From: Neurospora intermedia
Lineage: Eukaryota; Ascomycota; Sordariomycetes; Sordariales; Sordariaceae
Assembly: GCA_037102815.1 (NCBI GenBank)
Contig: BTPP01000003.1
Span: forward strand, 1,488,001 to 1,552,000
Direction of reading: 5' to 3'
Length of the DNA: 64,000 nucleotides
Program-made: the position numbers and the translations under genes
Notes under the pieces: generated by a model
What the model was told of the DNA's origin: nothing
Databases searched by the model: none
Seen by the model: the letters and a program-made list of their open reading frames with translations, nothing else
Shown here: positions 1 through 13,037 of the stretch, piece after piece
Numbering within the stretch: the stretch's first letter is position 1
Layout: each line of letters begins with the position of its first letter

Positions 1-740
1 CTGACGACAGGGTAAGGTAGTCATCTATATCCTCCAATTTTACGTGTCGCGGTCGTCTTGACGTCTTAGCCCCGGTTGCTTCTGGATTGGTGAACGCGTG
101 GATTGGAACAACTATGTGATAGAAAGCGTCCCCTGGAATTGAGACGAGAGAGCTTTTCTTTTCCTTTGTTCCTCTCCTTGGTCAAGGCTCAAGGGAGTAG
201 GTTATAGGACAAAAGCCAGCAGCCAGCCAATCAAGGAAATTCAGCTTGACGGCACACCAAGGAAAATACCTATGTATATCAAAAAGTCCACAAACGCAAA
301 GTAGACAGACTAAAGACCGCCAAGTTGATCCAAGCAAACATATCAGAACCCAATTTGTCCATCAAGCGTGGCATTTGACATTTACAACGCGAACCCCTCA
401 TCAACATAGCGTATTTCCAGAGACAGACACCAAAGACATGGTCAATCAAGCGAGGACAATCAGTAGCCAGTAAACCATATAATCTAGCCAAGGGTATCTA
501 TCATCATACCAATACTCGATACTCAAAAGCCATACTTGAACATCCTTCATCCGTACAATTCCCCATCCATCCGAGTTCAGGCATTTGATTGAGACAACAC
601 GGCGCTGTCGTAGTGAAATTGTGTAGAGGACACAACGGGTCATCCTATAAGCGTGCAGTCATTCAGCCGCTGTCGAACCCCTGCTCCATCCACCATCCAC
701 CTGAGCCACCCGAATTCCCAAACACACCCAGAAAGTTTGT
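1..740. other. 3' flank of spc7, no gene seen
   Basis: This stretch lies downstream of the spc7 stop codon on the minus strand and probably holds its 3' UTR and terminator plus spacer. Short open frames on both strands overlap one another, lack splice-site logic and resemble no known family, so I call no gene here. Confidence 0.5.
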
Positions 741-3700
741 TTACTTCAGCGCCACCCCCTGGTCTTGTAGGCCCTGCAGGTGCTGCGTATTCGCACTCCC
801 ATTCGCCAACTGTGTCTGCCCAGAATGCCCCACCTTGGCACCCTTGGCCATCAGCCGCTTGTACAACTCTAACACGACCTCACTCCATTCCTGTTGCTGC
901 TGTTTCTTTTTGTTGCCGCGAGCTTGCTGCTGTTCCTTGTTCCCAAGCACTTGCTTCCCGAGCTTATTCTTGAGAAAGTCATTCAACTTGGACTTGGTGA
1001 ACTGCTCCCCGTAAAGGACCTTGGCGTCTGATGTGACTCTTACGTCGAGAGAGTCGCTATTCTTGTTGCTGAGAATTCTCTCCAGGGCTAGACAAACTTC
1101 GACGCGAGTTTGTAGAGGTGCCAAAAGCAGCGAGGAGCGGACTTCGAGGGTTGTGTCGGATGTCCGAGTTACTTTGGTGGGAAAGCTCAGGTTGAGAAGC
1201 CGGATCTGCTCGGCTGCTGTGTCGGCCTTGTCCCACGCGTCGCTGACAATGGTGAGTAAGCGGTTAACGGATAGAGAGGATTTTGAAAGAGCTTGGAGGT
1301 GGCTGCTGATGCATTCGATGAAAAAAATCCTTTCTGGTGTCAAGGGAATGACGTTGCGTTCGCGCTTGTGTGCGATGTATCGGATGTCGATAGTGGGTCC
1401 TTGTTCGTTTTGTTGCTTGAAGGAGGCCAAGTCGAAGGCGAGCTCGATCTCTCGCTTGTAGGTCATGAACATCACCGAAGCTTCGATCTTGTTGATGGCC
1501 CAGCCGGATTTCTTCTCCAGTTCGTCGACACGAGCTGCTGACATGTGAGTATCTGCTAGAACTGAACATGAGCAACACCATAATGTAAACACGTACCTTT
1601 GAGTGAGCTGATCTCCGTCAAGCTCCACCCCCTGCACTCCTCCCGAATCTTGTCGGCCGCCGTGATATCATCCAAGCACTGCTGCTTCTGATCAGTCAGG
1701 GATTGAACGCCCGTCTGATGTTCCTCGACCTGTTGGCGAAGCTCCTCAATCTTCTTGCTCTTCTCAGCAATGGTCTTGTCAAGCTCGGTAAGCTCCGCGC
1801 GAGCAGCCTCAAGGTCCTCTGGGTCGCAGTCCTCAAGCTCCTTTTCGACAGCCTCAAGATTTTCCAACTCGCGCTCAAGGGCTCCGTACCGCTTGGTCAG
1901 ACTGGGAAGGACTGAAGACAAGAGCTCCTGCTGCTTCCTTAGAAGCTCGTCGTCCTTGTCCATTCCTTCCGAGATCTTGAAGAGCCCCTCTTTGAGTCCT
2001 TCTTGTAGCTTCATGCGCCATTCGTACCACATCGCCTTGCTCAGTAGCCGCGCGTGGCTCTTGACGTTCTTGAACTGGTTATCCATGAGAAGCTTAAGCT
2101 CCGGAGTGGCCGAGATGTACTCCTTGAACAACGGCGGGTTTTCCACAAAGGTCTCGGTCTCGATATCGCGCACAATGCGGCGTCCCTCTGAGATGTATTT
2201 CTTCAGTTCACGACAGGACTGTTTGATGGTTAGCAAGAGACATGATATAGTGATTTGCGAGGTTGACCTACATGCTGGTACAATTCTAGCATAGGCACCG
2301 TACAGGCACCAGCCACCACGCAACTTTCAAAGGTAACATCCTTATCCTCCGCGGATGTGCTGTCTCGAGAAGCACCCGGGGCAATAGTGTGTCTTCGTTT
2401 GGTCGTAGTGAGCTCCATAAACCGAATACTCGTCATGTTGAGGAAATCCTGCAGATGAATGCGCTCTCCGTCGTCATCTCGTTGCTCCGCATTCTCATCG
2501 ATGTGGCCGGTGTGGTCAAAATCCATTGTAATTGTAGGCTGGTCATTCGCGACATCCTTGAAACGACCCTGATTTCTGGGTGTCATTGTCTGTGTGGGCG
2601 AAGACGGTATAGTTGGTGTGACAGTATTGTTGCTTGTTTGGTCAACAGACTCAGATACGGTCTCTCTTCCCGTTGTGGTCTCAGCCTTGGACGGAGGCGC
2701 CTGCAGCCTGATGTTCTTGACTGGACTGCCTTGATGTCCCTTCAGCCGTTTTACTCCATCCTTTTCTGGAGTATCATCATCAATATCCTGGTCCAACTCC
2801 ACGGGCCGCTTCCCCAAAAGGCCTTTTGCACTTCCTACGGCCAAGCTCTTCCGGCCACGTAAAGGCTTTTTCTTGGGCGTGAGCCCCTGAATCATCTCCA
2901 TCAAATTGACAGTGGCATCTCGCTCTCCATCCGTTTCTCGCTCCAGAATCCGGCGACTGTTCTCTCTCTCTTCTTCCTCTCGCCTCTCTTTGTCAAGCTC
3001 GGCTTCCATTACTCGAGGGTCCGCAAAGGCCACAGCTCGGCGTTGGCCATCGGGTTGACTGGGAACAAAGTCAGGAGCTGTCTCTCCAATGGAATCTCGG
3101 CGATCAATAATTTCTGCAACTTTAGGCGAGCCCAATCCCGGTCGGTCAGCGCCAACTCCAGAAAGACGGCGGTTCTGTGGTGTCAACACAATGCGTGGAG
3201 TGTTAAGCCCAGTAGAGGGGTCCTGACGGAAGAGCTTCGATTTCAGGCTGAGTGGTGTGGTTTTCGCCATGGGCGAAGCCGCGCGTATAGGTGAACTTGA
3301 TCGGCTCCCAATCATTCTAGGTGCAGCTTTTGATACCGGAGTGCCCAGCTGTGTCTCTGGAGCCTTTCTTGGCGAGGGCTGTCTTGCAAGAGGACGCCTG
3401 TCCGGAGAGCTTCGAGTAGGTAGAATCCTGGTGGGTGAGCTCCTCAACGGCGAGCTCTGTAATGGCGAGCTTGGTGCGTCATTAGACAGCCCCCTCGCTG
3501 CCACTGAGCTCGCAGGCGGCAAACTTTGACGGAGACCATTGTTCTGGAAGGCAGCAAGGCCAGGGCTTCCATTCTCATCTACAACCGCCGATCTCCGCCG
3601 CTTAGGAGAAGTTCGAATCACAGCCGTAGATGTGAGAGGACGGATATTCTCTTTAGCTGTAGGCCCCGTAATTGATTGGCTTGTCGAGCCCTGCTGAGGA

Positions 3701-5379
3701 GTTGGGGCTGATTTGATGATACCACCCACTACCGCTGTAACGTCCATCGCTTGGGTGTCGTTTGCCTCGTTTCCGGGCCTGTCCCGTAGAATTTGGCCAA
3801 CACTGACAGTCATATCCATCATGGAAGCCTCATCTTCTTCATCATTCGTCCCATTGTTCGTCGTCGGCCGAGATTCCTGAGGAGCGTTGCCAAACGAGGT
3901 CCCGCCCAACACCGCACCAATTGCCGTGGTTATCTCCATCGACATGTCCTCGTTAGCATCCGTGTCGAACTGGCTCACATCCGAAACCCTGCTGTGTCGG
4001 ATTTCTCCTACTGCTGTTGGGAGCTCCATGGTTCTGTCACCACGCGACGTTGTTGATTCTTCAAGCGACCTGGCACCCGGTCTAGCGGAATGCTCTTGAA
4101 TGGTTGATGGTATTGGTGGTGCAATTATTCCTCCTATTGCCTTGGTAACGTCCATCGACATGTCCACGTCATCGCCATCGTCTCCCTCAGGTGATGGACT
4201 CATCCGTCGAATGATTCCACCCACGGCGGTGGTCATATCCATATCCGCATCCATATCCGTGTCCGGTACCTGATCAGCCTGTGTGAGATTGGAACGGGTG
4301 TGCTGACCACTGCCTTGGCTTGAGCTTTCCTGCGCATTGTTTTTCTTTCCCCATCCTGCGAACCCAGCAATAACCTCTTCGTCTTCATCCAGTCGTTGGG
4401 TTACAGCTCTTCGGGCCGCAAGTCGGAGGTTCTCATCCAAGTCCCCACTCGAGTCTGCGCTGAAATGCGAGCGTGGTGTTGCTATAGAGGCCGAGGTCAA
4501 CTCTTCTGCTTCTACCGTCATCATAGTGCCGTCTTCAACATCCGAGTCATCGCTTGACCCGGTCATCTCCTCCGCTTGAATCTCGGCGACACTATCGGCA
4601 TGCTCAAGGTCGGAGTCGTACGCAATGGTGTCATCTTCGGCGGTATCGGGCGAAGGCAGTGGTTTAGAAGCTTCCAAGGTCGAAGGGGCAGGGGATGGAG
4701 CGGTGGTCAAAGATGATGCGCGGCGTGTTGTATCTGTAGACGTTGTCGAATCTTGGGGAAGTTCGATCTCATGAAAGGTGTGCAGGGTGGCTTCGGCGGC
4801 AAAGGACACTCTCCTGTTGGCAAGGGACTTTCTGCGCGCTTCCCTTCGCTCGTTGTTGTCCTTCTCAACCTGTGCCCGCTCCTTTTCCTCGCGCTCTCGG
4901 GCAGCTGCTTGCTGCTCCTCCTCTGTGCGTACGGCCACCCTGGTCCCGCCCTCGCCGCTATCAAATGAGCTGGTCGATTGGTCGGTGCCGTTGACCTGGC
5001 TTCCGGCTTGTCGCGATTTGAATGTAGGGATTTCTGGGAGTGAGGTCGGCTTGAGAATGGACCTTGGGGGTGGACGTGATGGTACGGCCAGAGACTACAG
5101 TGAGATGGCATTTAAGTATCATGTCTAACTACCTAACCAGGAAGGGTTCAGGGGTGCTGATGAACGTACGGCTCTGCGATTACCATTGCCTGACTTGAAG
5201 ATGTCAAGACTACCTGGGCCCATGCTCTTACTGCGCATCTTCTTGCGACCAGCGCCCATAGCGCCGATATCAACAGTTGCATTGTCCTTCTCTGCCCTTT
5301 TCTTCGTCGGTGAGCCGCCGCTTATCGATTTGCGCGGGATCCGCGTCGGGGGAAGCGTAACATCTTGTTGCGACGTCAT
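741..5379 (-). CDS. spc7: Spc7/KNL1 kinetochore scaffold protein
   Basis: KNL1-family outer-kinetochore scaffold, part of the KMN network, which recruits Bub1/Bub3 and PP1 and supports microtubule attachment. I infer four exons: 5379-5170, 5094-2272, 2218-1597 and 1534-741 (or 1537-741), about 1482 aa. Visible features are an SILK motif (residues ~82-85) and an RRVSF PP1-docking motif (~164-168). Six degenerate MELT-like repeats of the form M-[DE]-x-T-x-A-[VI]-G lie between ~350 and 525. A low-complexity Ser/Pro/Arg region follows, then the Spc7 domain from ~948 with long coiled coils (~1010-1220) and a C-terminal RWD-type region. The start is the first ATG giving the PRKS-type N terminus. 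All exon phases close exactly. The gene is divergent from the S11 gene. Family assignment is firm; the last acceptor is ambiguous. Confidence 0.93.
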
Positions 5380-6174
5380 GTCGACTTTCTGCCGTTGACG
5401 GGTTTGGCTCTTCCTCTCCCAATTCTCAATTGGAGTCTCGTATGTGGTGTTCGTTTTTCATGGGCGACAGATGAAGTGAGGTGGCGCACCAGCATCGACG
5501 AAGTGGGTGGGTAAATGATTGTATAGTTACACGTTCTTTTCCTGGGTTTGGTAGTTGGACGCGACTTGCCCCTGCTTGGCGGCGCGCATCCGCATGACAT
5601 TCCACGATCTTTGGATTCAGGCTCGGTCCAGTCAGGTCCTCCAGCCGCAAGGGTCGGGTCCCGTCGGCGGGGCAGACCAGACTGTTTACTTTTGCAACAG
5701 TGAACACGCGAATGGAAGGGGGGTAGAGGGCGCCGTAAACACAAATCTCAGGGCGCTGTTTCACGACCCAAACTGCCCCGGCAACTCGTGGGTACCAAAC
5801 TGCCCTGAGTGCGGAGGGGACTGTGGTGCGCGGTTCTGGACATGTCCCGCTATCAGCCAGTCCAGTCGCAAGTGGATAGTGCGCGTGGCCTATGTGGCTA
5901 ATGCACACTTGTGGCTGGTGCGGTGCAATTGCTGGTCGTTCGAGCGCCAAGACACCCCTCAGTGGGCAGAGTTTTGCGGTGCTGGTTAAGGTGCCTGGTG
6001 GTCAAGGCGGCTCAAGTGTGGCTTTGCACCGCCGCTTCCACACTTTTTCGGATTTCAAGCCCCAAAAAATATCCCCAACTGGCAAAATTGTGAGCCCCGT
6101 GGAATTTCGACCTTCCTGCCAATCTCACCTCTCACGTACCATAGCACCATCTTGGGCATCACCCGACCGGCAAG
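5380..6174. promoter_or_regulatory. Divergent promoter region, spc7 / rps11
   Basis: This 795-bp spacer lies between two divergent starts and must hold both promoters and 5' leaders. A pyrimidine-rich leader precedes the S11 start. Open frames here, such as 5555-5989 on the plus strand, have no recognisable domain and are rejected as genes. No specific operator could be assigned by eye. Confidence 0.6.
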
Positions 6175-7170
6175 ATGGCTACCGAACTGACCGTGCAGAG
6201 CGAGCGCGCTTTCCAGAAGCAGCCTCACAGTGAGTTTATGCACCTGGGAGGAAATGCAAGGGAAAAGATGGCAATGGGGAAATTGGGCGCGCTGACAAGC
6301 TTCGATTTTCAAAGTCTTCCTCAACAGCAAGACCAAGGTCAAGTCTGCCCGTCCGGGTAAGGGTGGCCGGAGATGGTACAAGGACGTCGGCCTGGGTTTC
6401 CGTACCCCCGCTGCCGCCATTGAGGGCCAGTACATCGGTACGTTTTCATGAACACCCGTGAAACGAACGTCTATCAGATCAGCCCGACTCTTCCTCGACC
6501 GTCCGCCGGCTTTGTTGCGAAATGCGAACCGACGAGTACAGAACATGCGACAGCACGAAATATTTGAAGGCGAACAACACTTAACGCGATACAACAAGAG
6601 CAATATCACGAGCAAGCGAGCGGTGACGGCAAGGAAGGGGGGCGATTTGACGAGAGACGAAATGAGACGAGAAGGAGGAGCAAATGGCTGATATGAATTG
6701 CCTATTACTACAGACAAGAAGTGCCCCTTCACCGGCCAGGTCTCCATCCGCGGCCGTATCTTGTCCGGTACCGTCGTTTCCACCAAGATGCACCGCACCA
6801 TCATCATCCGTCGCGAGTACCTCCACTTCATCCCCAAGTACAACCGTTACGAGAAGCGCCACAAGAACCTCGCCGCCCACGTCTCCCCCGCTTTCCGTGT
6901 TGAGGAGGGTGACAAGGTTACCGTTGGCCAGTGCCGTCCCCTTTCCAAGACTGTACGTCCATATCCCGATAACAACTCTCCCGAGAGACCGAAGACGACC
7001 CTTGAAATCTGGCGCGAAGCACCAAACGCGTCAGGCTATTTCGAGCGATCAACTGGTTCTCTTCTGCTTTTCACGGCGAGGCTGACACGATATGCTTACA
7101 GGTCCGCTTCAACGTTCTCCGCGTCCTTCCCCGCACCGGCAAGTCCGTCAAGAAGTTCGCCAAGTTCTAA
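6175..7170 (+). CDS. rps11: 40S ribosomal protein S11 (uS17)
   Basis: Small-subunit ribosomal protein of the uS17 family, binding 18S rRNA in the body of the 40S subunit. I infer four exons: 6175-6229, 6315-6437, 6714-6952 and 7102-7170, giving 161 aa, the usual length for eukaryotic S11. It starts [17 protein letters not shown]. The core has the S17 block ([18 protein letters not shown], then [20 protein letters not shown]), and it ends KKFAKF. Three introns in a short gene, including a 276-nt one, are typical of fungal ribosomal protein genes. A larger minus-strand frame at 6055-6843 is a shadow. Strong codon bias (C-ending codons) fits high expression. Confidence 0.96.
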
Positions 7171-8362
7171 ATGCAGTCTATGAGAATGCTGAAGGGTGGG
7201 GGCTTTTCGGAATTGAGCATTTCTGGCGCGGTTCTTGCTTTGAGGGCTTGTTAAATCAGTTACAATGGGCCGGTCCGGCAGGGGAAAACTGCACGAAACA
7301 GTACACAAGTAAAAATGTGTCATAGAGGCAGTGCCGACTGAATGAAATCCGCCGAATGAACTTTGACGAAGAGTCAAAACAAAATGGATATGATACCTTG
7401 TTTCGGTGGTTTTGGCAACACTTCATGAGCCCATACGTTGTACTTTGTCACGAGTTGCTGGTTACTGATGAAGAGTTCTGATATCAAAAGAACCCAAATG
7501 CCTTCATGGATCAAAGAGAACGCTATACGGACAATCACGACGTTCGCGTCAAGACTGCTCCAATTACGATAACGCTACGGCACAACACGACATGTCACGA
7601 CATCCACTGCGAAGCCCGAGATGGGGATCGATGGACGACAATGAGCGGCTGACACAAAAAGGCATATGCGTTACTACCTCATAGCCATTTAGTCGAATAG
7701 AAACAGGATGAGCCAATGTGGCACTTACAATACTCGTGCATTTGTATCATAAAGTTTCAAAAGGCCATCTGAAAGATCCCTTCCAGTACAAATTGCGGTG
7801 GCAGGTACTCTTGAATTTACGGCCACTCGCCACTCCCCTACTCAACGTCAACTCTCTCAATCTCAGACAAGGCGTTCTTCCAATCCACGAGAGAAAGGGA
7901 AACAGGAATCCAATTACAAGCCCATGGAGTCGAGGACAGTTCGTAACTAGATACACTTAAGTACTTACTCTCTTCCAGAGAAAGTCTCCAGGTTTGTATT
8001 CCAGGCTGACTGTGGCACAAGCTTTTATGCTCACGGGCACACTACACGCACCGCGGACTAGTTCACAAGTTCTTCTATATGGTCTGAAAATGAACAACAC
8101 TAACCACGACGACAACTCCTCGTATCTATAATCTATAAACAAATAAAAAACAAAAAGGTCGAAAAAAGTCATCTGAAAGTTTACCTATGCTTGTGATTCT
8201 CGTAACAAGATAGGTAGGTAAACTCTCTGCTTCATCGAGGGGTTCCGTTGTTCATAGTAAAATCCAACGTGAGGTGTGTCGCTTATTTTGAAGTTCCACC
8301 ATTAGAACTCTCGATTCTAGACAAATTCTAGACAAACACAGTTTTACACATCAGTTACATGG

Positions 8363-8413
<51 letters not shown>

Positions 8414-9745
8414 TGGCACAAATACATGCCTTTTTGAGTGTGAGTGTGTGTGCTTTCTGCACTTTTGGATCGTATGCCACTTGCTGAGCCGTACATCATA
8501 TAAAGATAAGGAGATATTATTCCCAGATGGAACCAAAGGTTTTCGTATAGAGGGGTATCAAACCCAACTTCAGTTTCCTTATCATCAATTTTACTACCTT
8601 GGGGTGCAGGCCAAAAACAGGTACGGAAGCCTTTCCTTAACACGAGGCAAGATCAAACTTGACGTTTGATCTATAGCACTGCCATGCCATCCATGTTTTC
8701 AAATTTTCACACCATCAGAAAGTGGAATGCACCTTGATCGAAATGTAGTTGTACACATCTTATACGCATACCGAATCAGCGAATACAGCAAGGAAAGGGA
8801 GTGAGTGGTACAGGGAACCAAAACATTACAACAAAACCATCTAGACTAGAAACTGGGACCGCGATGATGGCAAAGCGGTTCAATCAGTGTATATACCAAA
8901 CTACATTATTTTATTCTTTCCTACTTTTCGTTGCATAGCCCGGAGTATGGGATGCTCCCTACCTGTTACCGATTCCCTACGCCTCAATCCTCCTAGCGTC
9001 CCATCAACATGAGCGGGCACAAACGCACGCCGATATGATCAGTTATTCTCACCCTGAATGACTATTACTCAATAAGTCACCGGAAAACAACCCATACCCA
9101 AGCCCACCACCTGGTCGCTTGTACCACCCTTTGAATCTTCGGGCTGAACTAGGCCGTCCCGTGCGCCACGTGGAAGGATAGTAGCAGGGCATTCCGCTCT
9201 GATGGGTCTCCTTGGGGTTGAGTTTACGGTGACGGCTTCTCAATGCTTCAAGAGCCCTATGGGCAAATAATGTGCGCTGGACGGGTTGACTAGCTCAACC
9301 CTTACCTTCCCGCGGTGAGCAACAAATCTTCCGTAGCAGAAGTCCAGTGATGATGAACTCTTTCAGGATGGGCTGGACCACAGAGTTTACTTAGACGTTC
9401 CATCAACTCGTCAACGATTTTGAAGGGTAAAAAGGAACTTTGGATATTTTTGAAGCTACGCCCTTCAGACTGAGCGGTGAGCAAAGTCGTGTCTTGCCAG
9501 CTAAGCAGTGTGATACAAGTGCATTCGTTCTCGTACCGATCTATAGGTTCTGGAGGGAAACAAATCTATTCGTATCTCTGCATAGTCGCGTCCTCGGAGT
9601 GGGCTTTGATGAGGGCTTTATCGTCCTCCTCGGTTCCATGAGTCCATGGACCTCCACGCTTGTCTACCAGGCTTTGATTTCGTCCCTCCAGGTCTTGCTG
9701 TGTTTGATGCGCTGATTGCAAGGAAGCGTTGATACCAATATCCGC
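7171..9745. other. Gene-poor spacer between rps11 and ssr4
   Basis: Both flanking genes end here (S11 from the left, Ssr4 from the right), so the 2.6 kb contains two 3' UTRs. Base composition is ordinary and no frame shows a known domain or consistent exon structure. It contains a 49-nt poly(A) tract at 8363-8411, annotated separately. A noncoding transcript cannot be excluded. Confidence 0.45.
8363..8411 (+). repeat. Poly(A) tract, 49 nt
   Basis: An uninterrupted run of 49 A residues follows GTTACATGG. It may be a simple homopolymer or the tail of a reverse-transcribed insertion. Just upstream, ATTCTAGACAAATTCTAGACAAA is a short tandem duplication (unit TTCTAGACAAA, roughly 8310-8336). Confidence 0.9.
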
Positions 9746-12053
9746 CTAGACAGGTGGAGTGTTCCCGGCGCTACCAAGCCCAGCTCCGGGAGAGGACTGG
9801 TCAGCACCGGCACTATGGCTGACGCCGTGGAAGGCATCCCCAAACGCAGAGTCCTCCATATCCATGTTCAGATCTCCCAAATCATCGCCACCTGGCCCAA
9901 CGCTAGGCGGGTCGTAGCCAGCGAGGGCCTCACCGGCGGTATCGAGATCGCCCAGTGAGCTGAAGTCAATACCTTCGCCCGTTGGGGTAGGCGCCACAGA
10001 TGCGGGTTTACTCGAAGGTTGGGGAACCTGCTGAGCAGGAACGCCAACAGCATCACTGTGGCCAGCCGTCGTTGGCGGCTGGGGGATAGAGTCAGTTGTG
10101 GCACCCGAAGGGTTAGAAGCAACGGGCACTTGATCGGGCGCAGATGTTGCAACCTTCGCTGAGGCTTCTGCGTCAGCGTCCTCCATATTGATGTCATTTC
10201 CACCCTGGTTAGTTGCAGGTGGTTGAGGTGAGGCCACGTTGGCGGCTGAAGGAGTGGCAGCACTCGAAGGGTTCCCCGAAAGATTCAGAGCTTGAGGGGT
10301 TGATGCTGTCGAGAAACCGCCGGCGGTATTCATCTGGTCAAGCAGGCCGGCCGCGGTACCTCCCATATCAATGTCGGAATCACCAATGATCGCACCGCTA
10401 GCTTGAGAGCCGGCTTGCGATGGCTGGCGAGACATGGGTGGGGCCTGTCCTACCGGTGGAAGGCTGGGTTCTGGCTCAGGAGCTGACTCTTGGTAACCAC
10501 CATCCTCAACTCGGTGAACATCATGGACAACCGCGGCAGGCTTTCCCACAATCTTTTCAACGCTGGCAAGAATCTCTTCCAATGCCTTGGCGTTCCTTTG
10601 ACCCTGCCGGCTACTGCCATCCTCGTCATCTTCGAGACGTCCCTCAAGGCGCCAGGCTTCCGAACCAGTTTCTTGAACCGCGAAACGCAAATCTTGTTCT
10701 GCTTGCATGATAGCCGAATGCTTTCTCAGGCTCGCTAGAGCCTTTTCGTGGTCGGCCTTCATCCGCGCAATCTCTTCCATGTCGGCCTTGTTTTTCTCCA
10801 ACACGCGCTTGCGAAATTCGTCTGCCACCCCTGGGGCCAAGTGTCCCGTATAAGGCTTCTTAGGCCCATGATCTACCGCCTCGGTACTCTGTGCCTCAAA
10901 AATACCCTCTGTAAGCGAGGCAAGCGCGCCTTTGCGCCCCAGTCCCAAGTCGGAAACTTCTATCTGGCCAATTTGATAGGGGGAAGACAAGATTTCCTCC
11001 ATCCATTCGTGATTTTGTTGATACCGAGCGATGCTCACCTCGCGTGGCGTAAGGTGGTCGAAAAGGTCACCACGGGACACATCCTCCTCGTCATCAAAAG
11101 CACCTTCCAAGCTTTGCAGCTGGCCTCCTGCCATCTGGCTCGGATGTGCTCCTGGTGGCTGTCCATGCCCACCCCTGCGCTTGGATGAGCCGGCCACGGC
11201 ACCCGGATGCGGAGGGTAAGCCATTGTCGGAGGAATGTGGCGAGGCGGCATGGGCGGGGCGTACATCGACTGACCCCGTCCTGGAAGGGGAAGTTGTGGC
11301 CAGTTCACGCGATCCGATAGCATAAACTCCTTCTTGACGATCTGGCCCATTTGGAAAAGCTGCTGGCGATAGTTGATGACCTGTTGCATCTGGGGGCTGA
11401 CGGAAACCATTTGTACGTGGATCCTATCCTGTTTGTCGGCAGGTCCATAATGCACAATCCAGAGATTAGGGTCCACCTGTGGTGCATTCGGCACTGGCGC
11501 TGGGCCGGGAACAAGGCGAAACCGTTTTCGAGAGTGTATCGTGTGCTGCTCCCCTGGTCTGAATCCCGATCGTTGGATGTAAGCCTCGAGCACCTATTCG
11601 CCAAAGTTAATTCTCACGCCCAGGAACGCCGCAAGCTCAGAAAGAGTGTCATACCAAACCGTTCCCGGCAGGTTGATGGTAAAAGATCTCGGGACCCGAC
11701 CATATATATCCATCGCTGGAGAACTCAACGCCTCTACGGGCAGAAGGTTGCCATGTCAGGTATATGGACCCATCGTTGGGGCAGTCGAGGTATGTCCAGA
11801 AGAATGGAGCCGTGTCGCGGGCGATCTTGGGTGCGGCCGTCAACCACTTTGTGACCTCTGGTAGTTCGACCCTAGGCTGAAACGCATAGCGGAAGGTTGA
11901 AAGGAGGTGAACATGAGGAAGCTATCGGAAAAGTTTGAGTTAGTCGTCTGTCAAGGCATACCAATCGACAAAACAATGGATAATGCAGAGCTATGCTGTC
12001 AGGGAACATCATACCAAGTCCTGGTGCACGTTTTGGCTCGGATCGCCAGCCAT
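9746..12053 (-). CDS. ssr4: SWI/SNF and RSC complex subunit Ssr4
   Basis: Fungal Ssr4-family subunit shared by SWI/SNF and RSC chromatin-remodelling complexes in fission yeast, hence nuclear. I infer three exons: 12053-12015, 11921-11655 and 11593-9746, 717 aa. Exon 1 encodes 13 residues starting MAGDPSQNVHQDL. Exon 2 carries the conserved N-terminal block (HVHLLSTFRYAFQP, then FFWTYLDCPNDGSIYLTWQP). Exon 3 continues with EAYIQRSGFRPGEQH. Introns have GTATGA donors and CTAAC or TTAAC branch-like sites, and all phases are 0. The Ssr4 domain covers about the first 230 residues. A DUF-like acidic/coiled segment follows (~310-430), then a Pro/Gly/Ser/Ala-rich, probably disordered tail to the end. 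Reading exon 3 alone would miss the N terminus, since it opens only with GTG. Confidence 0.9.
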
Positions 12054-13037
12054 TGTGCTTTGGTCGAGGTTGAAATGTGAGGTTTGTTGGAAAGAGGAGA
12101 TATTGTGAAGTGAGGATTATTCCTGTGTGAACATGTCAATCCGGGGAGCTAGTAGTATAGCTAATATTATCTTCTGGCGTTGTCAATGGCGGATGTACTC
12201 GTGGATGATGATTGGAAAACGAGGTGCCTTGTCCCGTCGCGTTTGAGGTGGATTTCCGGGGCGTTGCGCGCTTCGTGGATTGACAAGGGAACTTTCCGTT
12301 CAGGAACCAAGCTACGCAGGCGGGCAAGTTCCAGCCAGTGACAGCGGCAGGCAATAGAGCCGCTTGGCGGCGGCAGCCCCACAACAGTACAGTTACACGT
12401 GACTACCTCCTGGCTCAACCTAGCCAACTCCATTCAAATGCTCACGGGTGACCTGCATTTTGACAAAACCATTGTAATAATTTTTGCCATGATTGCAACA
12501 ACCGCTGCTAGCCTTATGTCGACTCGAGCCTCTCAGTGGCCCTGTTTCAGCCTGGTTACAAAATCGCTGCATACACCACCATCAGACAGGATGGAACGTG
12601 GAAAGGTACGGAGAGGACATCTCATAGATAGCGAGGAACCACAATCCCTAGTCTGAACCAACGGTTTGTCGCTGTATTCCAATACTCAGTGTCCGTCTCA
12701 TCCGTCTCGTTCTTCACTACTCCTGAGCCGCCGGCAGTAGCTAGTCTTCCGTCCCTGCACGATCGGACGGGCATGGATCGCAGGTATTCTTCACTGGTTT
12801 CAATGCGGTACAGCATCATGGTTCTTGTTCACTGCGAGTGGGAGAAAAAAAATTCGAATTCCAATTCATGCTAAAGTACCACTTTTTAATTCCAGTTCAT
12901 ACCATAAATCGGCATCTTGGCTGATGCATCTTACGTGTTTACCCTTTCGTTAGTTGCCAAAACAATGAAGCAACCGTTCCCAATGTCTAGATCGTCTCCT
13001 GACCAACATATCGTATCCATTCCATACCGTACTTTCT
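12054..13037. other. Spacer between ssr4 start and gnd1 stop
   Basis: Holds the ssr4 promoter and leader on one side and the 6-phosphogluconate dehydrogenase 3' UTR on the other. Two overlapping short minus frames (12136-12433) and a plus frame (12399-12656) show no family resemblance. No repeat or RNA gene was recognised. Confidence 0.45.

Noticed and set aside
6055-6843. Minus-strand 262-residue frame
   Set aside because: Overlaps the S11 exons and introns antisense and has no family features.
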